DNA of 64,000 nt from assembly GCA_034769895.1 (NCBI GenBank), contig CM068367.1, positions 88,455,899-88,519,898 on the forward strand, given 5' to 3'. Positions 37,488 through 48,031 of the stretch are shown in pieces; positions within the stretch are counted from its first letter, which is position 1; each line of letters opens with the position of its first letter. The position numbers were made by a program, and so were the translations under genes. This stretch comes from Magicicada septendecula. Taxonomy: Eukaryota > Arthropoda > Insecta > Hemiptera > Cicadidae. The notes under the pieces are model-generated. The model made no database searches. It was not told the DNA's origin and saw only the letters and a list, made by a program, of their open reading frames with translations.

Positions 37488-38970
37488 GCCCCACGTAGGG
37501 CGCCAAAATTATACAACACTTTTATTATTTAATGCTCAAACCCCAGATTCTTGGAAGTCGTTTACAATACATTACATTCATGTGTTGTATGATGATAGGT
37601 GTAATCGTAATAATAATAACACTATGTAATTTGGTTTAAAATCATTTAAATATTTATTAAACAAAAATTCTTATTTGGTTGTGAATCATTATTATTTGCT
37701 TGTGTGTGTAGTCTTAGCACACATCTAATTATTACATATAATTGATACTCTCGTATTACACATAGACATGTTATACAATCTTATACTCTAATACATCTTT
37801 ATAATTATCTAATATTGCTCTCAGCTTGCTCATTAGTATGATAATGATTAATTATCTAATTATTTTATAATGATCTAATCTCTTTTGATTTTACTGCATA
37901 TGCATTGCTTTGCTTTCTGATAAAATTTACTAATTACTTTTATCAATTTAAATATCAAAATTATAGATTCCAAATAATACCTTCAAAGTTATTGATTCAA
38001 AATTATAGTTAACATTCTTAAACATTACTCTGATTATTATACAAAGAATATTTACAATTGTAAAAATTATTAATTCATAATTGAATTAGATTGTCTCTTT
38101 TTTATATCATTAATTATTGTCTTTGTGTGAGTTTATGGTTTACAAGTACATGGTTGTTTGTAACCTTATTGTCGTGGTAAATCGGCAGCGTGTCCTCTTC
38201 AGTCCTAGGTCCTTGATCATGGATGCTACTTTGTCATCCTCTAGTCCTGGAGTCCTTGATCCTCGTACGCTGGATTCTACTGCATGTACTCGGCTGCTCC
38301 CTCGTCTCCCGTCATGGCCTTAGGTTGCATGTGCTCTTACAAAAATGATGAGTAGTGGTGAAGACCCTGGCTGCTGCTGCTGTTGAGATACAAACGCTGT
38401 TGTCTCTGGGCAGAGCCTCCGGCTGCTACGGTAGTTGAACGTGGAAGAGTTGTACTCGTAAAGCAGAGCCTCTGGCCGCTACGGTAGTTGATCGAGAAAG
38501 AGTTGTACTCATGAAGCAAAGCCTCTGGCTGCTACGGTAGTTGATTGAGAAAGAGGATGAAGTTAGCCCGTCTCATGTATTTATACCTTAGGGTGCTAAA
38601 ATCATGTTTCGACAATATTCTGCATGTCAGAGATTCTCACACATGATTCTTGTCACACTTAATTCGCCTGCCTTCGTGATTTGCGAAGTCTTTTGCACAT
38701 TACCCGATATTCATTCTGTCGGTAATTTGTATGTGTTCACCATGTAGAAACCGTTTTTCATTATCTTAATTAACATGTTTTATTTATTTTTATCTTCCTG
38801 TAATTACACTTTTTATCCTTTTTACACTATTTTTTATACACATTTTGGTGTATTTGGTTTTGTGATATTATGCACACAATCTTTACAAAATAAATAAATT
38901 CCCATAATTACTAGCATTCCTTAAAGGTGACGCTTTTCAGGAATTGACAGTTTCACTCACAAATGTAACA
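37488..38970 (-). mobile_element. Lone gypsy-type LTR with primer site (internal region lost)
   Basis: Fossil fragment on the minus strand. The primer site at 37488-37505 reads TGGCGCCCTACGTGGGGC, one base off the tRNA-Lys1,2 type also used by element C. The LTR runs from about 37508 to 38970 (about 1.46 kb), starting TGTTACATTTG in element sense. No Gag or Pol sequence follows the primer site and no partner LTR is in the window. It is therefore a fragment left by deletion, not a clean solo LTR. Age unknown. Confidence 0.72.
38411..38562. repeat. 53-bp tandem repeat, about 2.9 copies, in the lone LTR
   Basis: Units start at 38411, 38464 and 38517, each with CAGAGCCTC or similar, then GGCTGCTACGGTAGTTGA and a GAAAGAG segment. 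The third copy is incomplete. Tandem repeats in LTRs often hold enhancer-like sites; that role here is inference only. Confidence 0.85.
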
Positions 38971-39551
38971 TACGCGTGTACACACAGACATAGCAGCTGG
39001 CGTGATCAACCTGTCCCAACATGAAAGTTTGGGCGTTCCTTTTACAGTTCAGATTGAAAGCTGAATTATTATTGCTAACAATACGAATTATTAATTTACT
39101 TTAATTAATTATTTTAATTACTTTGTGCAATGCACAGTACCCTATTCATTTGTACGGTTGCACAACTTTTGTATGAATTATATCTTTGTTAATAGTTACC
39201 ACTTTACGTTTGCATAAATTTGGATTAACTGTGATTTTGCATTGTTTTTGCAATGCAATCCAAAATATCATATGATCATATGCAATCGAAAGTTGACTGT
39301 ATTTTCAATTTCTGAATTTACATGCCAGTGGTACAACATCTGGACCGACTGGGTGACACAAAATTTCCAAGTACACATTCACATATACAGAATTTGGAAA
39401 AAGGAGATCAGTTACCACAAATCCAGAACAGACTTTTGCCTTAATCCTTGAAGCTTATGATAATGATGATGCAAAATGTTTATTGAAATACCACTAAAAT
39501 GTTTTATGATATTGACTGATGACTCATTGAGCACTTGGTGAAACATATTAC
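38971..39551. other. AT-rich intron, nothing recognised
   Basis: About 580 bases between the lone LTR and the large foldback. A 69-codon frame at 39242-39451 matches nothing and is probably chance. Confidence 0.55.
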
Positions 39552-39607
39552 TACAAAGGTTTTAAAAAACATATAAACACTTGGTAAGTTTCACAGTTTA
39601 TTATTTA

Positions 39608-39646
39608 CCTCTGACAGATGTTTCAGCTTATTAAGCTATTCTCAGA
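39608..39646 (-). ncRNA. Degenerate hammerhead-like motif, left arm of large foldback
   Basis: Minus strand: CTGAGAA, hairpin AGCTT/AAGCT, GAAAC, then ATCTGTC. The box lacks one base of CUGANGA and stem I does not close well. Kept because its mirror copy and neighbours share the layout. Confidence 0.3.
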
Positions 39647-39916
39647 CATCATAGAGACAACTAAACAAAGAAAGTGAGAGTGGTGTGTAGTATTCCATTG
39701 AGAATAATACAAATTTAATAATAGAATACTGGGGAAAATGATGAAAGTATTAGTCTAGAACTGAATGAGAACCGAAGGACTTCAAACTTGTCGAACCTGA
39801 TACTGATTAATACTAGCGTCTACAGAAGCTTCCTCTTGCGCAGGCTGGCCGGCCAATCAACGGGTACAGTGTGTGGTGTGGTGGGGAGCGGTTCATGAAC
39901 ACAACGACTATAATAG

Positions 39917-40928
39917 TCATCGATGTATACTATATGGATCGCGTGCTGCATTCACTGAATTCGGTCCGACCGCTGCATCAGTGGTTGGCAAGAACACTGC
40001 GTATGCTATATACTGTATCTGTACAAAGTTTGACATTTCTGCTTTGTTATAGCTTTTGTTGCTTTAGCGGATTATATTTTGCGTTAAATGGTATAGCTGT
40101 GTCATTTTAACAATTAATGACTCCAAAGTGGGAGGTTTTTAATAAGTTCTTTTCCATTCTGACACATTATTTAAGTTTATCGCTAAGTTCTGTTGTGTTC
40201 ATAAACAGTTCTGTTGTGTTCTTATTTATGAACATTTATTATTGAAGCCAGATGAATAAAGATAAGAATAAGGGAAACAAAGAATAAAAGACATGAGCCG
40301 TAAGCTTTAAAATGTTTATTCCGTAAAAGAAGCTGGTGTATATGCTCGCCATGGTCATTAAAGTGTTCAATAAGGAATGCTAATTTACATTAATTTTTTT
40401 ATTTTATTTAATTAGCTACGTATTAACTGTATAAAAAAATTGTTTACATTAAACATTACTAAATAATACAAATTTATTTAACTTTTGGCAGACACCAAGC
40501 TTAGAGAAGGTAGCTGCAGCGGTTCTTTCCTTAGCAGTATTATAGCACAAGATTTTAGAAAATAATGTCACTATTAATTTGATAAGTTTCACTTCATGGC
40601 TGTCTTCAGAAAAATTATTGTTTGAAATATGTTTTCTAAACACTGTGCCGGCAAAGTTTTTGCAAGCTGATATAATCATTTTTTGGTATTAAGTTTACTG
40701 TCAGATATAATCAATAAATTATACATATATTTTACAATCTTTAAAACGTCTAATGACGCTCCTAATTGCAAATGCATTACTGACTGAAAGACTCGTTTAA
40801 TACACGTGTTAACTTAGCACCAAATGCTTTATTGCCAACCATTGTCTGGGAAGCTATACATGCTTCGGACCGTTTTCTACTGTTCACTTTGACTGGCAGC
40901 ACGCGATCCGTATAGTATACATCGATGA
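39917..40928. mobile_element. Small TIR element (non-autonomous), 1012 bp
   Basis: Ends TCATCGATGTATACTATA and its inverse pair over about 33 bases with one mismatch, and TAATAG flanks both sides (39911-39916 and 40929-40934), a probable 6-bp target duplication. No transposase frame. The superfamily was not recognised; a non-autonomous DNA transposon is the best description. Confidence 0.7.
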
Positions 40929-40934
40929 TAATAG

Positions 40935-41941
40935 TAAACACAACGCCTTGTCTAAAGGAAGTCGCGTCCTAACCTCAATTGATAACACGTCTTCTTTTTA
41001 GTGAAATAAATTTTGCTTAATTTTTTGAAGTGGTATTTTTCACACCTTAATACGGCGCCACATTCTAACTGTGTGTCGTCCTTTTCTCCTGTCACGCACG
41101 GCTAAGATTGAGCATACGTTTTTTCAATATGGGCCTACATCGATGCATATGACAAGAAATTAATACAATAGGCTTTAAATTTCATTATTATTTTATAGAA
41201 ATTTTTGAAACTGGTCTTTATTTTAAGTATTACCAAATTCATTTTCATGCCGGTTTTCAAGTGTGTGTAGAAAGTTAAATGAAATATCGAAGATGTGTTC
41301 CACATCACTAATATATTCCCTTCTTCAGCCAAATGCTTTGGTTTTTTCCACTTTATATACAATTTTGTTGATTAACATATTTCAGAAACTTTTTTTTTAA
41401 ACATCAGTTAGTGATCCAAATATGAACAATGATGGCATGTGGTAATAGACTGAATCTTATTAATTCTCGAATATTTTCTAACGATTTATAAATAACTTGT
41501 TTAATCTTATATTTATGTAGTTTTAAACTGTATTGTAAAATCATATTTCAATTGTGATGTGGTAAATCAGACTCTTACTTAAGATGCCTCTTACTTAGGC
41601 CTACTCTTACTATGAATCTCATACACCAACTTTTTTTTATAATTTCTATAAACTATAAAATATCATTTTAAAGAAGAAGACGATGTAAGGTCTTCTGTAT
41701 TAATTTTATTAATATATAGAGTTTGTGAGGGAGTTATAGGTTTATCTAGATTAATTGAATTTATTCAATCTCTTGGAAATGATCATTTACTGTCTCTAAC
41801 AATAATAACATGTTAAAGTTAATTTTTTCTTTTTTTTTATTAACTTCTTTATTGTTTAATATATGATTAATAAGAAATATATTATGTTAATATTTATTAC
41901 TCCATTATTTTTCAGAAGAGATTAATTATAATTAAGATATT
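40935..41941. other. Loop of the large foldback, non-coding
   Basis: About 1 kb of AT-rich sequence between the arms. No coding frame of note; a 75-codon minus frame at 41135-41362 matches nothing. Confidence 0.5.
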
Positions 41942-42117
41942 ATTATAGTCGTTGTGTTCATGAACCGCTCCCCACCACACCACACACTGTACCCGTTGAT
42001 CGGCCGGCCAGCCTGCGCAAGAGGGAGCTTCTGTAGATGCTAGTCTGAGTAATAGGCTCCGGGCTATTACTCACATGTTCACCACCCTCACTTTCTTTGT
42101 TTAGTTGTTTCTATGAT

Positions 42118-42159
42118 CTCTTTGAGAACAGCTTAATAGGTTGAAACAGCTGCCAGAGG
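42118..42159 (+). ncRNA. Degenerate hammerhead-like motif, right arm of large foldback
   Basis: Plus strand: stem I half CTCT, a changed box TTGAGAA, hairpin AGCTT/AGGTT, GAAAC, AGCTGCC, then AGAGG, which can pair with CTCT. The box is damaged, so activity is unlikely. Confidence 0.3.
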
Positions 42160-42216
42160 TAAATAATAAACTGTGTAACTTGTCAAGTGTTTGTATGTTT
42201 TTTTAAAACCTTGTAA

Positions 42217-42512
42217 AAAGTTTTACTGTCAACGTGTTTCAGCTATGGTGCCACTGTCAAGTCAATGTTGAAGAAAGGTTAACAGTTTCAAACTATGATG
42301 ATACTAAACCTTTCTAGCTGTATAGCAATAAACGTTTCTTGTGTTATAAGTTACCACTAACAACAAATATCTGTTATAACAATTACTATTGTATTTGCTT
42401 TCTTGTGGTAGTCAGCTGTTACTCTTACAGGTATAAAGTATTAACTTTTTTATTTTACATAATTTACCATTTTATTTTTATTTTTTTATTTATTTTATGT
42501 CTTGTTTTCCAG
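42217..42512. other. End of the giant intron
   Basis: About 300 bases of AT- and T-rich intron with a good polypyrimidine stretch leading to the TTTTCCAG acceptor at 42505-42512. No separate feature. Confidence 0.7.
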
Positions 42513-42691
42513 GTATACTTGCAAACAGTACTACAACTAAGGCATTTAATGATAACTTTGATCAAATTGCACCTATACTGTTCATGTATGTAAGAGATGG
42601 TCCCTATTCAACAAAGGTCACTGAAGCTTTCAAAAAGTTGTATTTAAATAACCAGCCAATCAGTAACGCAACAAGAGATGGTCTTGGCGAG
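42513..42691 (+). CDS. Type-B carboxylesterase, exon between the Glu and His regions
   Basis: Encodes GILANSTTTKAFNDNFDQIAPILFMYVR and about 30 more residues to GLGE. In the family this stretch covers variable helices between the triad Glu and the SD-x-x-F region, and the hydrophobic and charged pattern fits. Phase 1 in, phase 0 out, matching the exon ending at 8110 (G split by the 34-kb intron). The acceptor is TTTTCCAG and the donor GTATAT. No stop or frameshift, so the gene looks intact across the huge intron. Confidence 0.88.
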
Positions 42692-42911
42692 GTATATATA
42701 TATTTCTGCAAATAGAAAAAGTCTTTTAAAATTTTTGTATACAATTTTGTAAACAGCCTGAGAACATGGTACTTCTCCAAGTGATAAAACGATTTGTTTA
42801 TTTATATTTGTTCCAGTTTCATTATGGTATGATAAGAACTAGTGACATCTTCACAAAAGAAGTGTTGCTTTGATTCAAGTAAAGCGTAAAAAGTTGTGTT
42901 ATGTGCAAATA
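42692..42911. other. Intron, nothing recognised
   Basis: About 220 bases of intron before a pogo-type MITE. Confidence 0.6.
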
Positions 42912-43367
42912 CAGTAGAACTCCATTTATCCGAACTAATGAATACTAGACATAATTCGGATATGCAGAAATTCGGATAATTGGAACAAACATAAGAAAAA
43001 GGTTATGTTGTGAAATAAATCATGAAAATTGCTCAAAAATCACTTTTGTTTATTTTTATTACATGAATACAGTATCTTAATAAAAACCATGTCACACATG
43101 TTTTGCAAAATGTTCACTTTTACTACAAAAAACTTAACAATAATACTCGTACAGAATTATAATTGTAGGCGAGCAGTAGGCTAGAAGACATTGTACTGAT
43201 CAATACATAAACTATGATGGGTAGCTAACACTGTCTTATATGTATTTCATTTGCTATGTTTTTTTTATAGTACGGCAACTGCAATCTGAATAAACTTTTT
43301 TTTAGAAATTGCATTCGGATAATTGGCGATTCGGATAACTGGAGTTCGGATAAATGGAGTTCTACTG
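42912..43367. mobile_element. pogo/Tigger-type MITE, 456 bp
   Basis: Terminal inverted repeats of about 25 bp, CAGTAGAACTCCATTTATCC, with flanking TA on both sides (42910-42911 and 43368-43369). Internal TTCGGATA motifs repeat near both ends. No coding capacity. TA target and CAGTAGAAC termini like those of the Tigger copy at 32947 point to a non-autonomous Tigger/pogo derivative. Confidence 0.92.
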
Positions 43368-43447
43368 TAATTATCTTCCAAAATACTTTAGGTTCCAAAA
43401 TAATTATCTTCAACAATATTTAAATAATTATCTTCTTCAAATTCCAG

Positions 43448-43601
43448 TTATTCACCGATGCTACCGTAACCTTTGGACAAATAGAAGCCGCCAAGCTGTT
43501 TGCTGAGAAATCAACACAACCAGTGTACCACTACATGTACTCATATGTAGGCAGTTACTCGTATGGCGCCCTGTTTACACCTGGAACAACAACACCAGTA
43601 G
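43448..43601 (+). CDS. Type-B carboxylesterase, exon with YHYMYSYVGSYS
   Basis: Encodes LFTDATVTFGQIEAAKLFAEK followed by PVYHYMYSYVGSYSYGALF, the family pattern (T/S)D-x-x-F ... A..A.......PVY.Y.F.Y.G..S. The acceptor ATTCCAG ends at 43447 and the donor is GTATGT at 43602. Phase 0 in, phase 1 out, which joins the next exon. No damage seen. Confidence 0.92.
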
Positions 43602-44093
43602 GTATGTAATTCAATAATTTCATATACATACTTTTGTCCTTTTTTGTGAAATTTTTAATTTTTTGTTTACACTTTGATACTATCTGATTTATAAAACATT
43701 TTCATCACTGATATAAATTACACGAACTTGTGATCCAAAGTATCAACAGCAGCAGTACACACTGCCTCGGTAACTTCTTAAAATAATTATTACCATATAA
43801 TTATATACCACATACACAGACACTCATAGCAATTTGAATTTTACTGCCGACACTGGCCACCACAATGACAAGAACATTGAAAAATGAACTCAACAGTAGC
43901 AGTTATTTTGACAGAAGATAAAAATCACTAGCGCGAGTTAGTCAAAAATTGTCAAAGACTGTATATTAGAAATTTTATTCCAATTTTCTTACATTAAAAT
44001 TTAATATAACAATATTATTAATTATATATAGAAAATACAGACTTATATTATAATAAAGGTATTAACATTAATATTTTATGGCATTTGTACTAG
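43602..44093. other. Intron, nothing recognised
   Basis: About 490 bases of AT-rich intron ending at TTTGTACTAG. No repeat boundary seen. Confidence 0.65.
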
Positions 44094-44226
44094 GTGCTGT
44101 ACACCATGATGACCTGAAGTACATTTTCTATATCGAACACTTGTTTCCGATACAAAATGCAACAGATCCTGAAGCTAACATTATAAAAACTCTGACCACT
44201 GCTTGGACAGAATTTGCAAGGACAGG
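44094..44226 (+). CDS. Type-B carboxylesterase, exon with catalytic His (last visible exon)
   Basis: Encodes GAVHHDDLKYIF, in which the first His matches the catalytic His of the Ser-Glu-His triad (family G-x-x-H-x-x-D/E-L). The second His replaces the more usual Gly. The exon ends with TTAWTEFARTG, where the family goes on with N-P. It enters in phase 1 and leaves in phase 2 at donor GTATGT. The final exon is not in the next 19.8 kb, which is filled by element D and its insertions, so it must lie beyond the window. Confidence 0.92.
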
Positions 44227-44384
44227 GTATGTATGCTTTGTTGTTAAAACCATTGTGAAGTGTTACATCATTAGATGTGTGTGCCCACTGCCTTCCCCAG
44301 TGACTTTGTTCTGAGTAATGCTTGTACCTTATATTAGAAGTATTTACCGGGCTGTTTGGCCGTGGTCCAGGGTTTACAAACAAA

Positions 44385-44428
44385 CCAGACGTTTCAGCAG
44401 CAGCACTGGCTGCCATCTTTAGGGGAAT
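44385..44428 (-). ncRNA. Hammerhead-like motif, left arm
   Basis: Minus strand: CTAAAGA box (one base off CUGANGA), extra T, hairpin GGCAGC/GCTGCT, GAAAC, then GTC, the classic cleavage triplet, followed by TGG, which pairs with a CCA in the sister arm. Confidence 0.4.
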
Positions 44429-44494
44429 TCGGTGGCCTTCACCACAGTACTGTGGGCCTGACGTTTGACAACCGACATTGGGTAGACTCGAATT

Positions 44495-44535
44495 CCACTG
44501 AAGATGGCAGCCAGTGGTGCTGCTGAAACATTTGG
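44495..44535 (+). ncRNA. Hammerhead-like motif, right arm
   Basis: Plus strand: CCA, CTGAAGA, extra T, hairpin GGCAGC/GCTGCT (one G-U pair) around a 7-base loop, GAAAC. The cleavage triplet is changed to TTT here, while the left arm has GTC. Confidence 0.4.
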
Positions 44536-44591
44536 TTTGTTTGTAAACCCTGGAACACGGCCAAACAGCCTAGTAAATACTTCCAATATAA

Positions 44592-44995
44592 TTGACACCA
44601 GCCATGAAAGCCATAGAACAATATTATAATGCTTGTACCATTTGCCTGCTCTGTAGAGTTTACCTAGATCATCCATACATTTTGCAAATGGGTGATATTG
44701 TCACCTCTTTGTTTCTCCTGTCATCCAATCTAATGCTCTTTTACAGCCATCTGCTCTCTTCTCACATAGCATCATATTCCATTTTAATTTCTTAACTCTA
44801 AAATATTATGACTTACTCCAGTTGCTTCTGAACTGTTTTCTTCCTAACAGTCTCGCCTTGTCTAACATAGTCCTTTTTAGTTTCTGAATCATTTATTCTT
44901 TGAATTTATTATCTATATAAAATGAATTTAAAAAATAGATTATATTATTATTTAAATTTATAAGTATACTTATATAGTTATTATGTTGCTTATAT
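44592..44995. other. Intron before element D, nothing recognised
   Basis: About 400 bases of AT-rich intron, ending with a possible target repeat ATAT beside element D. The matching right flank is outside the window. Confidence 0.55.
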
Positions 44996-47900
44996 TGTAA
45001 CGATGAATATGACTGGTGCTATCTGTATTATAATGCCACACGTTGGATTCGTCAATCTGTAACGCGGAAACTCGATCGTATCTGTAAAATGTGTACACCT
45101 GGTTTTTTATGTGTATAAGTGTTAGTGTGTTCGTCTCACACCTGTCGTTACATTAATAGTTGTTGCTAACGAAGTTTGTAGCGTTGTCACAATTATCAGT
45201 ACAACCTTACCTGTAATTTCATAGGGTTTTGTGAAACCCGGGTGGCGCCAAATTGTTTATTGAAAACAATTAAACTAATGAATTAATAAGTTAGTTGGTG
45301 TTTTCAGCGGTGACGGCTGGAGCGTTCGAATGGTTCCCGCCTCTGTACAGCTTACTGTATTGCACAGATAGCAAGAGCGCTAGTTGTCTGCTCAGTGAAT
45401 TCGCTAACACACACATATATAACACAATTTCCTATGAAATAAAACAATGGTAACACTCTGTACTGTATCTTTAATTATGGTATGGTAATTCATCAATGTG
45501 ACAATAATATTATAATTTAGTTTTCATTAAAATTGCTCCGGCATAAAACATGAAACACAAATCTCACGCTGATGAAATTAATTTTGAAAGGAGTTATTCT
45601 GACGCCATGATGGCTACTGGTTGTACATTATTTGTCAACTCGCCCCAAAATCTGGAGTTCTTGAGATTATAAAGAAAACATAAAATATGGTTACATTAAA
45701 AAAGTACACTACCGTACCTTATCCGTTCTTAAATAATATAAAGTGTGGTTACAAATTGTTCGGCAGTGTAGTAATAGTTGTTACAAAGTTCGCAAATTAG
45801 TGCGAGGTTATTTTTTAGTTAACTAGTTTTTTACGTAAGTTTATGTTATTCAATCCTTGAAAGAAAATTATTTTTACTTCATAGTGAGAGTTTTGGTATT
45901 GATGTGAGAAATATATAAAGTGCTTTTATTCCTGGGATTAGGGTATTTAAATGATACTTATCAGTTCAGAAGGTTGTGATAGATCGTTTTCTTTGGTAAT
46001 GGAAATTTCATCAACTTTGGAGTGACTTAAGCTGCTGGCATCTTTTTCTAAATTGTCTTGGGAATTTCTGCTATTAATTTTCATTTATTTAGTTCCTGGA
46101 CATCTGTTAATCGTTGAACCTCTTCATCTCCTTCTCACTGGTTCATGTTGTTGACTTTTGAATGTTTTTTAAACTTTTTAAAGTAAAATTTCGGTCATAC
46201 AAAATCTTGCGTCCCTACTACCCAAGCGTCATTTTTCCAAGTAAGCAAATTTAACGGAAAATTAGTAACCAACGGCCCGTTTCTATGGTAACTGAAACCC
46301 TTTGATTGGTTAAGGCCTAGATTGAAAGCATTGTTATCATGTTTGAAATTTTTATTCAAATTTATTATATATTTTCTGATTGATTTTATTCTTCTGTCTT
46401 CCTTCCTGGGTATTAAATATTATCAATATTGTATTTATTTCCTTTCAAAGATTAAAATAATACCTCATAAGGTCATGTTCCATTAGATATTAACTTTTGT
46501 CTAATTATGCTGATATTTGATAATTACATATTTCTTTTAATTTAAACTCTTATTGTAACATTTTTCTTTTAAAATGATTTATACATAATTTTTGGCTAGT
46601 TATTTGCCTTAGATTTGTTAATTTCCTTGTGGATTTTATACAATTTGTTATTATTGGTTTTGACAGTTAGGCATTTCCTAGGCCTAAGTAGCCATTGATT
46701 ATTTTTACTTATTATATTCTAATTATATTTCCTTTTATTACAAAGCGTTTTGTCCTGTTGTTATAATTGATTTGTTTAGTGGTTGTTGTGTCTTGAATTT
46801 GTTTGTGTTCTGATTACATGTCAATATTATTTTCTCTATCTTAATACCTAAAATATAACAATTAGCCCTATGGACTGTAAGCTTCCTTCAGCCATATCCT
46901 ATCCATAAAATTAAAAATGAACAATTCTTTACAAGTTATTAGTTACTGTTGGTTTAACATATCTTTCATTCTCTTACTATTATTTTGAGTGAGAAACATC
47001 ATCACTTCCTTCAAACTTATTTAACTTATTTTCCCTTATAACATAGGGTGTTTACTAATTATATTCTTAATTTCTTAATTCTTTACTAATCCCTTTCTCC
47101 ATTCCATGTTAACACAAACTGTTCATCTTACATGGGCTCTCTCCCCTGAATAACATCGTATCCTTTATCTATCTCTACTTTAAATACTATTTCTAATTAC
47201 CCTTAACTATATAATTTTTTTATAAGGTCACTCTTAAATTGTAACAGTACGAAAACCTGATGTCAGAATTTATGGTACGAGAGGTATCAAATTATTGTAT
47301 TTCACTGTATTTTTGCGTTCATGTGTATGGATGGTACACTTTTCCCTTGTTTTGCCAAAAACGACGCAGATTTGACAAAACAGAATAACTCCAAGGTAAA
47401 AGGCAGACGTGCGGATCAGAACACTTTAAATGGTTGCATAAGTTAATACAGGCTCTAGATACGTTTGTTTCATTGGTCAACAATGCCAGACGTCATTAAC
47501 AATAAGAATGACGTAAATGAAATACGCATAAACCAGGGCATTTCCTTGCCTAGAGACAAAGAATAATGACGTACGCACACACACACATACGTAAAAAGTA
47601 CGTAGTGCCTCACCCCAGTCTTCACAACGCCGCATCAGTGGTAACACATTACAGAAATTCGCCGGCAAGTAATACCGGCCTAGTGAGTCTAAAACAACAA
47701 GATATAATATATAAAGTAATAATCAGTTAAAATGGTTTAACATCAGTGCATAACAGTTTTCAAAATTCATAAATTAGAGTCAGTGTAACAACAGTCAATA
47801 AAAATGTAACCAAGGAATCTCTGCTGAAACACCATGTGAAACCATCTACCAGAACTTCTAGTCTACAACCAGGAAAGTTAAAATCATCATATAATCTTAT

Positions 47901-48031
47901 TGAGCTCAAAGAATTAACCATCCAGTATATACGTATATAAAAATTTCAATCACTTTCTTCTACAGTCCGTTTCTTGATGTATATAATACATTTAATATTT
48001 ATACATAAATTTACCTCAAGATGTTATTTTT

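Larger units (their letters stand above)
39552..42216. repeat. Large foldback element, about 2.7 kb, with hammerhead-like ends
   Basis: The outer arms are inverted: 39552-39690 pairs with about 42085-42216, and 39825-39916 pairs with about 41942-42030. A block at 39690-39825 is less well matched. The inner 41942-42030 arm, with CCCACCACACCACACA, pairs almost perfectly with its partner. The middle is non-coding. A small TIR element (39917-40928) interrupts the left arm. The arm ends carry a degenerate hammerhead-like pattern, which links it to the other foldbacks. No target duplication was found. It may be a Penelope-derived inverted pair or a foldback transposon. Confidence 0.8.
44329..44591. 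repeat. Foldback, about 95-bp arms, with hammerhead-like motifs
   Basis: Arms about 44329-44427 and 44495-44591 are inverted copies with a few mismatches around a spacer of about 70 bases. The arms carry GGCTGTTTGGCCGTG and GATGGCAGCCAGTG in opposite senses. No coding capacity. Same layout as 7234-7443 but unrelated sequence. Confidence 0.88.

Noticed and set aside
39871-40110. 79-codon frame in the large foldback as a gene
   Set aside because: It spans the junction of the foldback arm and the TIR element and matches nothing.
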